From an uncultured Collinsella sp. (GTDB lineage Bacteria > Actinomycetota > Coriobacteriia > Coriobacteriales > Coriobacteriaceae), in contig CALLNU010000001.1 in assembly GCA_938005465.1 (NCBI GenBank), forward strand, positions 3,795 through 67,794: a stretch of 64,000 nucleotides of DNA, written 5' to 3'. Below are positions 9,665-17,810 of the stretch, piece by piece. A program made the position numbers and the translations under genes. Positions within the stretch are counted from its first letter, which is position 1. Each line of letters opens with the position of its first letter. The notes beneath the pieces are model-generated. The model was not told where the DNA came from and searched no databases. It was given only the letters and a program-made list of their open reading frames with translations.

Positions 9665-9667
9665 GGG

Positions 9668-10345
9668 TTATACCTCCAGCGGCACGATCTTGGTGCCATG
9701 GAGCTCGGAGACGCCTAGCGCCGCCGCGACCGCGTCGCGATTTGCCGTAGTGATGCCGCCGCCGGGAAGGATGGTCAAACGATCGCCCGCATACTCGATT
9801 AAACGAGCCAGGTGATCAAAATTATCCTCGATCGACGTACCGGCAGCGCCGCCATGCGTGAGGATGCGCGTAACGCCGCAGTCGGCAAGTGTATCAATCG
9901 CATCGAGCTGAGCCTCGGGCGAGAGCTGGTCAAATGCCATGTGGAAGGTGATGTCGATGGGCTCACGCTTGCATTCCTCGGTCGCGCAGCCCGCGGCCAT
10001 CACGAGGGCGCCCAACGTAAGCTCGTCGAGTGACCATCCGCCAGCGCAGGGCTTGCAGCAGCCAAAGACCAAGCCGTCAACGCCGGCACTCACGGCAAGG
10101 CCCAAGTCCATCTCCATCATGCGCAGCTCATCCTGGTTGTAGTGAAAGTCGCCGCCACGCGGACGGATCATGCACATCACCCGTGCATCGTGTTCGTGGG
10201 CATAGTTGGTCGTAGCGCTGATAACGCCGGCCGAGGGCGTGGTGCCACCGACGGCAAGGTTATCGCACAGCTCGATGCGCCTTGCACCGGCCTCGATAGC
10301 CGCCGGCACCCGCTCAAAGTTCTCGGCACAAAACTCGTACAGCAT
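9668..10345 (-). CDS. cutC: CutC family protein (copper homeostasis / TIM-barrel)
   Basis: A 225-residue TIM-barrel protein of the CutC family, close to the usual 240-250. Family motifs include the N-terminal EFCAENFE, RIELCDNLAVGGTTPS (about 23-38), IRPRGGDF (about 61-68) and the C-terminal ILPGGGI. CutC was linked to copper homeostasis in Escherichia coli, but its biochemical role remains unsettled. The start at 10345 has GGGGGT 7 bases upstream. The frame is open another 85 codons upstream, but that stretch runs through palindromic repeats and is not plausible coding sequence. It is first in an operon with the DUF4931 gene. Confidence 0.9.
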   Translation of the reverse strand: MLYEFCAENFERVPAAIEAGARRIELCDNLAVGGTTPSAGVISATTNYAHEHDARVMCMIRPRGGDFHYNQDELRMMEMDLGLAVSAGVDGLVFGCCKPCAGGWSLDELTLGALVMAAGCATEECKREPIDITFHMAFDQLSPEAQLDAIDTLADCGVTRILTHGGAAGTSIEDNFDHLARLIEYAGDRLTILPGGGITTANRDAVAAALGVSELHGTKIVPLEV

Positions 10346-10405
10346 AGATAGACCCCCAAAGACAGCAGATGTTTTCCGATGGGCATTGTCACACATCCCC
10401 ATGAA

Positions 10406-10470
10406 GTTGCGGTGGAATAGGGACTGTTTTGGCCTCTTAGACTCCCATTTAGTCCCTATTCCACCGCAAC
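10406..10470. repeat. Palindromic repeat with GGGAC-containing arms
   Basis: A perfect 20-bp inverted repeat (arms 10406-10425 and 10451-10470) around a 25-base loop. Each arm contains AATAGGGACT or its complement. It lies upstream of cutC in non-coding DNA. Hairpins with related GGGAC or GGGACAGG sequence occur at 39842-39878 and 53939-53991. Confidence 0.85.
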
Positions 10471-10492
10471 ATAAAGGGGGCAGAACCAAAGT

Positions 10493-10517
10493 AACGCCGC
10501 AGGCAGAGGACGGACAG
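10493..10517. repeat. 25-bp intergenic repeat, copy A
   Basis: These 25 bases (beginning AACGCCGCAGGCAGAGG) recur exactly at 63934-63958. Both copies are intergenic and lie downstream of GTCCCT-type motifs, suggesting a shared dispersed element. Confidence 0.8.
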
Positions 10518-10520
10518 CGA

Positions 10521-10620
10521 GCGGGCACCAGAGCGAACAAATTGGCATGAAAAGAGGACGGCATAGACCTTCTGGTCATGCCGCCCTCTTTGAATGACAA
10601 GTTGTCGCTCTGGCGCCCGC
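10521..10620. repeat. 100-bp imperfect palindrome
   Basis: Left arm 10521-10569 and right arm 10574-10620 are imperfect inverted repeats (roughly 80% matched by eye) around a 4-base loop. The ends GCGGGC and GCCCGC are exact. It lies beyond the liv operon's 3' end and could fold as one long hairpin, acting as a terminator, a REP-like sequence or a small non-autonomous mobile element. Confidence 0.8.
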
Positions 10621-10632
10621 GCAGCGTCGACT

Positions 10633-10661
10633 GGTCCGCCGTTCGGTAGAACGGCGGAACC
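10633..10661 (-). terminator. Hairpin immediately after livF
   Basis: A stem of about 12 bp (GGTCCGCCGTTC against GAACGGCGGAACC, one bulge) with a GGTA loop begins 3 bases past the livF stop. No U-tract follows on the minus strand, so it may be processed RNA 3'-end structure rather than a simple intrinsic terminator. Confidence 0.5.
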
Positions 10662-10663
10662 GC

Positions 10664-11377
10664 CTAACCGCCCAAGTAAGCTTTGCGGACGTTGTCGTCG
10701 TGCAGCAGCTCTTGGCCGGTGCCGGTCATGGTGATCTTGCCGGTCTCGAGCACGTAGCCGCGCGTAGCAATCGAGAGCGCCATCTGCGCGTTTTGCTCGA
10801 CCAGAAGCACCGTGGTGCCGGCCTTGTGCAGGTCCTCGACAATCTGGAAGATCTGCTCAATCAGAATCGGCGCCAGACCCATAGAAGGCTCGTCGAGCAT
10901 AAGCAGTTTGGGGTTACTCATAAGAGCGCGCCCCATAACAAGCATCTGCTGCTCACCGCCCGAAAGGGTGCCGGCGACCTGGCGACGGCGTTCCTTCAGG
11001 CGCGGGAACTGCTCGTAGACGCGCTCGAGGCCCGGAGCCACCGTGGACTTGGGCTGCGTGTAGGCGCCCATCTCCAGGTTCTCCTCAACCGTCATCTGCA
11101 AAAAGGCGCGACGACCCTCGGGAACCTGAGCCAGGCCCTTACCCACCAGCTTGTCGGCGGGCGTATGGGTAATGTCCTCGCCCATAAACTTGATGGAGCC
11201 GGTCTTGGAGCGCAGCAGGCCCGAGATGGTCTTGAGCGTTGTGGACTTGCCGGCACCGTTGGCACCAATCAAGGCCACGATCTCGCCCTCGTTAACGTTA
11301 AAGGAGATGTCCTTGATGGCGTGGATGGCGCCGTACCAGACGTTGATGTTGTAGACGGAAAGCATCGGCTCTGCCAT
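10664..11377 (-). CDS. livF: Branched-chain amino acid ABC transporter ATPase LivF
   Basis: A 237-residue ABC ATPase and the second nucleotide-binding subunit of the branched-chain amino acid importer. It has Walker A GANGAGKST (about 38-46), signature LSGGEQQ (about 138-144) and Walker B LLMLDEPSMGLAP (about 158-170). The short form and the sequence QVPEGRRAF are typical of LivF. The ATG directly abuts the livG stop, giving translational coupling. It is last in the livKHMGF operon. Confidence 0.96.
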   Translation of the reverse strand: MAEPMLSVYNINVWYGAIHAIKDISFNVNEGEIVALIGANGAGKSTTLKTISGLLRSKTGSIKFMGEDITHTPADKLVGKGLAQVPEGRRAFLQMTVEENLEMGAYTQPKSTVAPGLERVYEQFPRLKERRRQVAGTLSGGEQQMLVMGRALMSNPKLLMLDEPSMGLAPILIEQIFQIVEDLHKAGTTVLLVEQNAQMALSIATRGYVLETGKITMTGTGQELLHDDNVRKAYLGG

Positions 11378-12238
11378 TTAGTTCTCCCCCTTATCCTGCT
11401 TACCCAGATACGCCTCGATAACGGCGTCGTTGTTCTGGATTTCCTCTGCCGTGCCCTTGGCGATAACCTTGCCAAAGTTAAGCACGCAGATACCCTCGCA
11501 TATATTCATGACGAGCGACATGTCGTGCTCGATAAGCATGATGGCGATGCCGAAGGTGTCGCGAATCTTGACGATGTTCTCCATGAGCTCCGCAGTTTCG
11601 GACGGGTTCATGCCAGCGGCAGGCTCGTCGAGCAGCAGTAGCTTGGGGTTGGTGGCAAGCGCGCGGACGATCTCCAGACGACGCTGAGCGCCGTAAGGCA
11701 GCGATCCGGCCTGCTCGTTTGCCAGATGCTCCATATCAAAGATGGACAGCAGCTCCATGGCGCGCTCGTGAGCAGCCTTCTCGTGTTTCCAATACGTCGG
11801 CAGGCGCAGCACGCCCTCAAAGCCGGAGTAGCGCTCCTGGTTGTGCAGGCCGACCTTGACGTTATCCTCCACCGTCATGGTGTTGAACAGGCGAATGTTT
11901 TGGAAGGTACGGGCGATGCCCATACGGTTGACCTGATAGACCGACTTGCCCGAGGTGTCCTCGCCGTCGAGCAGGATGGTGCCGTGCGTGGGCTGATACA
12001 CCTTGGTGAGCAGGTTGAAGACCGTGGTCTTACCGGCACCGTTGGGGCCGATCAGGCCGGCGATCTCGGTCTTGCCGATAGTCAGGCTAAAGTCGTCGAC
12101 CGCCTTAAGGCCACCGAACTCAATGCCCAGGTGGATGCACTCGAGTGCCGGGCGCTCGCCCAGGTCGCGGTCGGGAACGATGGCGCCAGAAGGATACGGG
12201 ACCATCTTGCCCTTGTTGAACTCAAATTTACTGGGCAT
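11378..12238 (-). CDS. livG: Branched-chain amino acid ABC transporter ATPase LivG
   Basis: A 286-residue ABC ATPase paired with LivF. It has Walker A GPNGAGKTT (about 63-71), signature LPYGAQRRLE (the LivG variant of LSGGQ) and Walker B LLLLDEPAAGMNP. The LivG-specific C-terminal segment HDMSLVMNICEGICVLNFGKVI is visible (given as motifs: HDMSLVM, NFGKVIA). The start at 12238 has AAGGAGGTGG upstream and overlaps the end of livM by 11 bases. The frame opens nine codons further upstream, but without its own RBS. Confidence 0.96.
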   Translation of the reverse strand: MPSKFEFNKGKMVPYPSGAIVPDRDLGERPALECIHLGIEFGGLKAVDDFSLTIGKTEIAGLIGPNGAGKTTVFNLLTKVYQPTHGTILLDGEDTSGKSVYQVNRMGIARTFQNIRLFNTMTVEDNVKVGLHNQERYSGFEGVLRLPTYWKHEKAAHERAMELLSIFDMEHLANEQAGSLPYGAQRRLEIVRALATNPKLLLLDEPAAGMNPSETAELMENIVKIRDTFGIAIMLIEHDMSLVMNICEGICVLNFGKVIAKGTAEEIQNNDAVIEAYLGKQDKGEN

Positions 12239-13307
12239 CGGCTGCCACCTCCTTCTTGGAAGCAAAGCGGTCCTTAATGCGTGCGAAGAACGCCTTGAGC
12301 TGTGGGTTGTTAGTAAAGACCATGACCAGAATCAACACGATGGCATAGATGAGCATGCGGTAGTCCGAGAACTGACGGAGCAGCTCGGGGAGCACCGTGA
12401 GCAGCGCCGCAGCGATAACGGAGCCGCGCATGTTGCCCAGGCCGCCCAGGACCACGAACACCAGAATGAGGATGGACGTATTGAAGTCGAACTTAGTGGC
12501 GGAAAGCTGCGAGAAGTTACCGCCGAACAGGGCTCCGGCAGCACCGGCGAGGGCAGCGGAAACCACGAAGGCGATCATGCGGTACTGGGTGACGGAGATG
12601 CCCACGGACTCGGCAGCAATCTTGTTGTCGCGCACGGCAATGATGGCACGACCGGTACGGCTGCGAACCAGGTTGAGCACAATCACGAGCGTGACCATAA
12701 CCAGGATTGCGCCGGCAAGGAAGGTCGAATAGGTCGACACGCCCGATGCGCCCTGCGCGCCCTTGATAATGGCGGTGCCGTCCTCGAGCAGGTGCAGGTC
12801 GTCGATCGTGGAGTTACCCGTGATATTAAAGATCACATGCAGGCCGCGGGAATCGACGCCCACAATGAGGCAGGTGACGACCTCTTTGATGATCTCGCCA
12901 AAAGCCAGGGTCACAATGGCCAGATAGTCGCCGCTCAGGCGCAGGACCGGGATACCGATCAAGAAGCCCAAGATGGCAGCGGCGATAGCGCCGACCACAA
13001 TGCTGATAATCAGGCGCATCGGGTCGGACGGAACGGCGCTCTCCAGTGCGACGGCGGTGACGATTCCCGTATAGGCGCCGACGCTCATAAAGCCCGCGTG
13101 GCCCAGCGACAAATCGCCCGCGATGCCGACGACGAGGTTAAGGGAGATGGCCATGACGATATAGGCCGTGATGGGAACCAGCTGACCGGCGATCATGCGC
13201 GGGATCATGTGGTTAGACTGCATAAAGAACACGATGGCGATCGCCACAAGGCACATGGCGTACGTAACAAAGTCGTGACGCGTCTGCTTGTCTTTAAGAA
13301 ACTTCAT
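12228..13307 (-). CDS. livM: Branched-chain amino acid ABC transporter permease LivM
   Basis: A 359-residue permease with about nine to ten membrane segments, one of two transmembrane subunits of the importer. The LivM signature SLNLVVGIAGDLSLGHAGFM lies near residue 58 and is followed by GAYTG. The ATG at 13307 is preceded by AGGTGA at 5 bases; a GTG three codons upstream overlaps that box and is less likely. It lies a few bases after livH and overlaps livG. Confidence 0.95.
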   Translation of the reverse strand: MKFLKDKQTRHDFVTYAMCLVAIAIVFFMQSNHMIPRMIAGQLVPITAYIVMAISLNLVVGIAGDLSLGHAGFMSVGAYTGIVTAVALESAVPSDPMRLIISIVVGAIAAAILGFLIGIPVLRLSGDYLAIVTLAFGEIIKEVVTCLIVGVDSRGLHVIFNITGNSTIDDLHLLEDGTAIIKGAQGASGVSTYSTFLAGAILVMVTLVIVLNLVRSRTGRAIIAVRDNKIAAESVGISVTQYRMIAFVVSAALAGAAGALFGGNFSQLSATKFDFNTSILILVFVVLGGLGNMRGSVIAAALLTVLPELLRQFSDYRMLIYAIVLILVMVFTNNPQLKAFFARIKDRFASKKEVAADAQ

Positions 13308-13316
13308 AACGCTCAC

Positions 13317-14198
13317 CTACACCTTCTCGGGGACGTACTTGCCCAAGAGGCCGGCAGGCTTGACGAGCAGGACGATGATCAAAACACCAAAGACGATGGA
13401 GTTGGCAAGGCTCGTGGAAATGTAAGCCTGCGCCATCGCCTCGATGATGCCGATGAGAATGCCGCCGACAAAGGCACCGGGAATGGAGCCGATGCCGCCG
13501 AAAACGGCAGCGTCGAAGGCCTTGATGCCAGGCATGGCGCCCGTCGTGGGCTGCAGCACCGGCGAGTAGGAGCACAGGAGCACGCCGGCGATGGCGGCAA
13601 GCGCCGAGCCGATAGCGAACGTCATCGAGATGGTGCGGTTGACGTTGATGCCCATGAGCTGAGCGGCGGCCTTGTCCTCGGACACGGCGCGCATGGCCTT
13701 GCCCATCTTGGTCTTACCTGTAAAGAACATCAGGCCGGCCATGATAACCAGGCAGGCGACGATGGTGACGAGCGAGACGGCGCTTACGTTGAACTTGGCC
13801 AAGAACTCCGGCACCGGAAAGGTGACGAGCGAAGTGAAGTTCTTGGGCGTGGCGCCCCACAGAAGCTGCGCGGCGTTCTGCAGGAAGTAAGACACGCCGA
13901 TGGCCGTGATCAGAACGGCCAGCGGGCCCGCCTGGCGCAGCGGCTTATAGGCCAAACCCTCAATGAGAACACCGAGAACCGTGCAGACCACACAAGAGAG
14001 AACTACAGATGCCCAGCCCGGGAGGCCGAGATACGACGTGGCGCAGAACGAGACATAGGCACCGACCATGATGACATCGCCGTGAGCGAAATTCAGCATC
14101 TTGGCGATACCGTAGACCATGGTGTAGCCCAACGCGATGATGGCGTAGACGCTGCCCATGGACAGGCCGTTGACCAGGTATTGGATAAAGACCGTCAT
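13317..14198 (-). CDS. livH: Branched-chain amino acid ABC transporter permease LivH
   Basis: A 293-residue permease with about eight membrane segments. The family signature NGLSMGSVYAIIALGYTMVY starts at residue 9 and is followed by FAHGDVIMVGAY. The start at 14198 is preceded by AAAGGGGGA. An in-frame ATG three codons upstream is too close to that box. It forms the transmembrane core with LivM and is separated from livK by a hairpin that probably lowers its expression relative to the binding protein. Confidence 0.95.
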   Translation of the reverse strand: MTVFIQYLVNGLSMGSVYAIIALGYTMVYGIAKMLNFAHGDVIMVGAYVSFCATSYLGLPGWASVVLSCVVCTVLGVLIEGLAYKPLRQAGPLAVLITAIGVSYFLQNAAQLLWGATPKNFTSLVTFPVPEFLAKFNVSAVSLVTIVACLVIMAGLMFFTGKTKMGKAMRAVSEDKAAAQLMGINVNRTISMTFAIGSALAAIAGVLLCSYSPVLQPTTGAMPGIKAFDAAVFGGIGSIPGAFVGGILIGIIEAMAQAYISTSLANSIVFGVLIIVLLVKPAGLLGKYVPEKV

Positions 14199-14274
14199 GT
14201 TCCACATCCCCCTTTCGAATAGGTTTCCAGCTAATGTATGAAACAGGGACGTTACACTGTCCCTAGATACCAAG

Positions 14275-14306
14275 CAAGCAGGGAAGGCCAAAACCTCCCC
14301 TGCTTG
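14275..14306 (-). terminator. Attenuating hairpin between livK and livH
   Basis: A 13-bp stem with one mismatch (CAAGCAGGGAAGG against CCTCCCCTGCTTG) and a 6-base loop, located after the livK stop on the minus strand. Such intercistronic hairpins often make the binding protein more abundant than the permease. A smaller GGGAC/GTCCC inverted repeat follows at 14244-14264. Confidence 0.6.
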
Positions 14307-14337
14307 GGATCAAAACCGCTCTATGTAAGGCGGGCAA

Positions 14338-15525
14338 TTAGGCCTGTACGTACTTGCCGTCGGTGATGACGTACGCCGTGGGCTCCTTCTGGACCTGGCC
14401 CTTATCATTCCAGGTGAGCTTGCCGGTCAGACCGTCAACGGTAATCTTGAGCATAGCCTTGGACAGCTTCTCGGCGACCTCGGTCGGATCAGCGTCGACA
14501 CCAAGATCGGCCTCCTTGAGGGCCTCGGCCACCGCGTGCACGCCGTCGTAGGCGTCGGCGGCAAACTGGTCGGGGGTATCGCCGTACTTATCCTTGTAAG
14601 CGTTAACGAAGTCGGCGTTCTTCTCGTCGTCGGCGGAGAACGGGGTCATGAGCAGCAGACCCTCGGCAAGAGAGGTATCGAAGCCCTCAACGCCCAGGAT
14701 GCCGTCCATACCGTCGCAGCCCATCATCTTGACGTCGTAGCCCATGTCCTTGGCGTTCTTGAGCAGGACGGACGCCGGCGTGTAGTAGATCGGCGCAAAG
14801 ATCATGGTGGCGCCGGCCTGCTTGGCCTTGGTCAGCTGGTTGGTAAAGCTCGTGGCGGAATCGTCCTTAAAGGTCTCCTCGTCAACAATTTCGAGCTTGG
14901 ACTCAGCGGCCTGGGCCTTAAAGGAATCTGCGATGCCCGAAGAATAGGCGTCGCCGGAGTTATAGAACAGCACGAACTTCTCGTCCGCATACTTCTGCGC
15001 CAGGAACTTGGCAGCGTTGACACCCTGGTTGGGGTCGGTGAAGCAAACCTGGAAGACACAATCCTTGCCGTCGGTGACGTCCTCGGAGGACGCGGACGGG
15101 GTGATCATGAACGTCTTGGGGTCGTTACCACACTCGGCGGCAACGGCAACCGATGCACCCGTGGTGGTCGGGCCGACGAGGGCCTGCATGCCCCAGTCGA
15201 GCAGGGTGTTAAAGGCGTTGACGGCCTTCTCGCCATCGGCCTGGTCGTCCTCGGCCTTGCTGACAAGCGGCAGCTCCTTGGTCGAGAAATCCTTGCAGCC
15301 AAGCTCGACACCCTGGGTAACGGACTTGCCGTAGGACGCGTTGGCGCCGGTCAGCGGGCCGATGGTACCGATCTTAAACGAAGCGTCGCCCGAAGCGGAA
15401 CCACTGTCGCCGCCGTTGGAGGAGCAGCCAGCTAGAATGGACATCGCCCCCAGACCTGCTGCGCTCGCGATAACGCTCCTGCGATTCATAACAGGGTTCA
15501 ATGACTTACCGGTGAGGCTCGACAT
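14338..15525 (-). CDS. livK: Branched-chain amino acid-binding lipoprotein LivK
   Basis: A 395-residue type I periplasmic-binding-fold lipoprotein that captures leucine, isoleucine or valine outside the membrane for LivHMGF. The N-terminus has an RR-containing n-region (MNRRSVIAS), a hydrophobic stretch and a lipobox ILAGC (cysteine near residue 34), followed by a Ser/Gly-rich linker. The mature part starts FKIGTIGPLTG, typical of the family. The start at 15525 has AGAGGAG upstream; a second ATG nearer the signal peptide (MNRRS) lacks as good an RBS. Amino-acid specificity cannot be read with certainty. A decayed paralogue lies just upstream at 15797-15992. Confidence 0.94.
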   Translation of the reverse strand: MSSLTGKSLNPVMNRRSVIASAAGLGAMSILAGCSSNGGDSGSASGDASFKIGTIGPLTGANASYGKSVTQGVELGCKDFSTKELPLVSKAEDDQADGEKAVNAFNTLLDWGMQALVGPTTTGASVAVAAECGNDPKTFMITPSASSEDVTDGKDCVFQVCFTDPNQGVNAAKFLAQKYADEKFVLFYNSGDAYSSGIADSFKAQAAESKLEIVDEETFKDDSATSFTNQLTKAKQAGATMIFAPIYYTPASVLLKNAKDMGYDVKMMGCDGMDGILGVEGFDTSLAEGLLLMTPFSADDEKNADFVNAYKDKYGDTPDQFAADAYDGVHAVAEALKEADLGVDADPTEVAEKLSKAMLKITVDGLTGKLTWNDKGQVQKEPTAYVITDGKYVQA

Positions 15526-15796
15526 GCGGCTCTCCTCTCAAATCTCGTCGGGTTTCGGTTACCCGACAGGCCATCCTTCGCCGTGTTCGGCGTTCGCAAA
15601 ATACTAGACGCTTTAGTTAAGGAAAGTGGCGATTATTTCAACTTTTCTTTGGATTTGTTCATTTATCCATAATTCTGCGTATTTCTATTACTTTATGCAG
15701 TAATGCCACTTTATTGTGTGAAAGTAATGTTTCCGTTCTGTTACAGGCGTCCCTGCCCTGAATAAAACGGCCTCACCGGTCGCGCTTTATGCGCAC
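15526..15796 (-). promoter_or_regulatory. AT-rich promoter region of livK
   Basis: This 271-base gap holds no gene. About 15610-15750 is much richer in A and T than the rest of the window and probably contains the livK promoter and regulatory sites, but I could not assign a convincing -35/-10 pair. A 7-bp dyad (GTCGGGT / ACCCGAC, 15547-15567) lies in the presumed leader. AAAGTGGC and GCCACTTT also occur as widely spaced inverted copies (about 15624 and 15705). Confidence 0.45.
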
Positions 15797-15992
15797 TTAG
15801 GCGGCGATGTACTTGCCGTCCTGGATCACATAGGCTGTCCATGCCGTCGACACCCATTAGTGTCATGTCGTAGCTCATGTCCTTGGCGTTCTTGAGCAAA
15901 ACGGACGCTGGGGTGTAATAGATCGGGGCAAAAATAAGCGTGGCTCCAACAAGGAAACTCCTGCGGTTAAGTACGTTGTTGATGCTAAACAT
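15797..15992 (-). pseudogene. Decayed livK paralogue (branched-chain binding protein remnant)
   Basis: The remnant contains three collinear pieces of a LivK-like gene. The first is a short N-terminus (MFSINNVLNRRSFLVGA). The second matches the middle of the intact LivK almost exactly (LIFAPIYYTPASVLLKNAKD, then MGVDGMD). The third, in another frame, matches the C-terminus (AYVIQDGKYIAA then stop, against AYVITDGKYVQA in LivK). About 300 intervening residues are missing in two deletions, so no functional binding protein can be made. It lies directly upstream of livK, consistent with an old tandem duplication now collapsing. Confidence 0.85.
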
Positions 15993-16183
15993 GGTGTCCC
16001 CCTTTTTCGCTGGCCGCAGCGCGGCCGTCTTGCGGTACGGGGCAAACCTTATGGCGCAAACGTTGACAGTTTGTTACGGAGTTCCGTTTGTAGCGAGCAT
16101 GTTTCCAATGTTTCCGCAGCGTTTCGGGGGTGCCGTTTTGTGCGACTCCTGTTGCCTGGCGAGCACGCGCCCTCGGTTCACGC

Positions 16184-16189
16184 TAGAAT
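16184..16189 (+). promoter_or_regulatory. Candidate -10 box for hom
   Basis: TAGAAT lies about 55 bases upstream of the hom start. The -35 region is not convincing. The 15993-16243 gap otherwise shows no gene, and no T-box or riboswitch-like structure was recognised. Confidence 0.3.
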
Positions 16190-16243
16190 GCACTCAACCT
16201 TTAAGCGGTTAATCCATCCATAAGATGCACGAAGGAGCTATCT

Positions 16244-17587
16244 ATGAGCGAACCCCTGCGCACCGTGAACGTCGGTCTGATCGGTCTGGGAACCGTCGGC
16301 GGCGGCGTGGCCCGTCTGATCAACAGCCACCACGATGAGTACCTGGCAGCCTACGGCATCGACCTTAAGCTGACCCGCGCCTGCGCGCTTGCTTGGGAGC
16401 AGGCCGAGGCGGCAGGCATTGAGCGCGAGGCCTTTACGAGTGACTGGCACGACGTCGTCACCGACCCCGCCGTCGACATCGTCGTCGAGCTGATCGGCGG
16501 CGAGCATCCCGCAACCGAGATATTCACCACCGCCTTCGAGAACGGCAAGCACGTCGTCTCTGCCAACAAGGCCCTGCTGGGCCGTCATGTCGAGACGCTC
16601 GCCGAGAAGGCGCGCGCGTGCGGCGTGCAGATTAAGTGCGAGGCCAGCTGCGGCGGTGGCATCCCCATTGTCAGCACGCTCGAGCACGACCTGGTGGGCA
16701 ACAAGATCCTGACCATCGCCGGTATCCTTAACGGCACCACCAACTACATCCTGTCGCGCATGGACGCCGAGGGCGCCGATTACGCTGACGTGCTCGCCGA
16801 CGCCCAGGCAAAGGGCTATGCCGAGGCCGACCCGTCCGCCGACGTCGACGGCTTCGACGCCGCCAGCAAGACGGCAATCCTCGCTTCCATCGGCTTTGGC
16901 ACCCGTGTGACCACCGACGATGTCTACCAGCAGGGTATCCGTACCATCGGCGCCGAGGACATTGCCCAGGCCCGCGAGCTCGGCTACACCATCAAGCTGC
17001 TGGGCATCGCCCGCAACACCGACGCCGGCGTCGACGTCCGCGTGCACCCCACGCTGATCCCCGCCGACCACATGCTTGCCAAGGTCAACGGCGCCATGAA
17101 CGCTGTCTACGTGGTAGGCGACGCCGTGGGCGAGACCATGTTCTACGGTGCCGGCGCAGGCTCCTTCCCCACCGCGAGCGCCGTCGTGGGCGATATCCTG
17201 TCGCTCTCCGAGCAGATCAGCCGCGGCGTGGCTCCGCTGCCCGAGATTGAGCCCTATGGTCACAACCTCGCCTTTAAGCCCATGGACGAGCTCCAGACCA
17301 AGTACTATGTGCGCCTGAAGGTCGCCGACCGCGTGGGCGCCCTGTCCGAGACGGTCGACATCTTTGCCAAGCACAACATCTCGATCTCGCTCATCAACCA
17401 GGTCGAGGACGGCAAGTCGGGCGTCAGCGATGCCTGCTCGGTCATCTTCCTGACGCACCGCGCGCTCGAGAAGGACGTCCAGGCTGCCGCCGCCGAGCTT
17501 GCCAGCGTCGACTGCGTGGCCGAGGTCGCCAACGTCCTGCGCATCGAGGACGTCGAGGCATGGACCGAAGGCGTCATGGCCAACTAG
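16244..17587 (+). CDS. hom: Homoserine dehydrogenase
   Basis: A 447-residue cytosolic enzyme that reduces aspartate semialdehyde to homoserine for threonine and methionine synthesis. It has an N-terminal Rossmann fold with GLIGLGTVGGGVA (11-23), the central motif VSANKALL and the signature GILNGTTNYIL (about 165-175). A C-terminal ACT domain begins at VRLKVADRVGALSE (about 352) and would allow feedback control, probably by threonine. The RBS GAAGGAGC is 6 bases before the ATG. It stands alone, with a strong terminator after it. Confidence 0.97.
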   Translation: MSEPLRTVNVGLIGLGTVGGGVARLINSHHDEYLAAYGIDLKLTRACALAWEQAEAAGIEREAFTSDWHDVVTDPAVDIVVELIGGEHPATEIFTTAFENGKHVVSANKALLGRHVETLAEKARACGVQIKCEASCGGGIPIVSTLEHDLVGNKILTIAGILNGTTNYILSRMDAEGADYADVLADAQAKGYAEADPSADVDGFDAASKTAILASIGFGTRVTTDDVYQQGIRTIGAEDIAQARELGYTIKLLGIARNTDAGVDVRVHPTLIPADHMLAKVNGAMNAVYVVGDAVGETMFYGAGAGSFPTASAVVGDILSLSEQISRGVAPLPEIEPYGHNLAFKPMDELQTKYYVRLKVADRVGALSETVDIFAKHNISISLINQVEDGKSGVSDACSVIFLTHRALEKDVQAAAAELASVDCVAEVANVLRIEDVEAWTEGVMAN

Positions 17588-17618
17588 TTCGGTTCTCGGC
17601 AAGTCAAACAACGCATGA

Positions 17619-17651
17619 GGGGCTCCTATCCGATTGGATGGGAGCCCCCTT
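17619..17651 (+). terminator. Intrinsic terminator after hom
   Basis: A 13-bp stem with one mismatched or G-U pair (GGGGCTCCTATCC against GGATGGGAGCCCC) and a GATT loop, followed by CCTTTA. It begins 32 bases past the hom stop. Confidence 0.8.
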
Positions 17652-17696
17652 TAGTTACATTTTTCGAGCGAACTGGTCGACTAACGTTTGAACAAC

Positions 17697-17725
17697 TTGA
17701 CCGTTCGTCGGCAACCGTGGATACC
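17697..17725 (+). promoter_or_regulatory. Candidate promoter of the SDR gene
   Basis: A -35 TTGACC and a weak -10 GATACC are separated by 17 bases. They lie about 85 bases upstream of the TTG start. The -35 is good and the -10 is poor. Confidence 0.35.
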
Positions 17726-17810
17726 GTTTGCCGATATGCGACGGCAGCTGTATTTTGCCGCCGCTATGCTGTGCTGCGTATGTCCGCCCGCGATGAGAGG
17801 AAGCACCATA

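Noticed and set aside
12003..14222. A 739-codon open frame on the plus strand opposite livM and livH
   Set aside because: It is antisense to two well-supported permease genes, has a composition of charged low-complexity residues and has no recognisable domain. It is a by-product of high-GC codon use.
15993..16243. T-box or amino-acid riboswitch upstream of hom
   Set aside because: No T-box consensus or terminator/antiterminator pair was visible.
16238..17611. A 457-codon minus-strand frame opposite homoserine dehydrogenase
   Set aside because: The plus-strand gene has all motifs and an RBS; the antisense frame is Gly/Val/Asp-rich and featureless.
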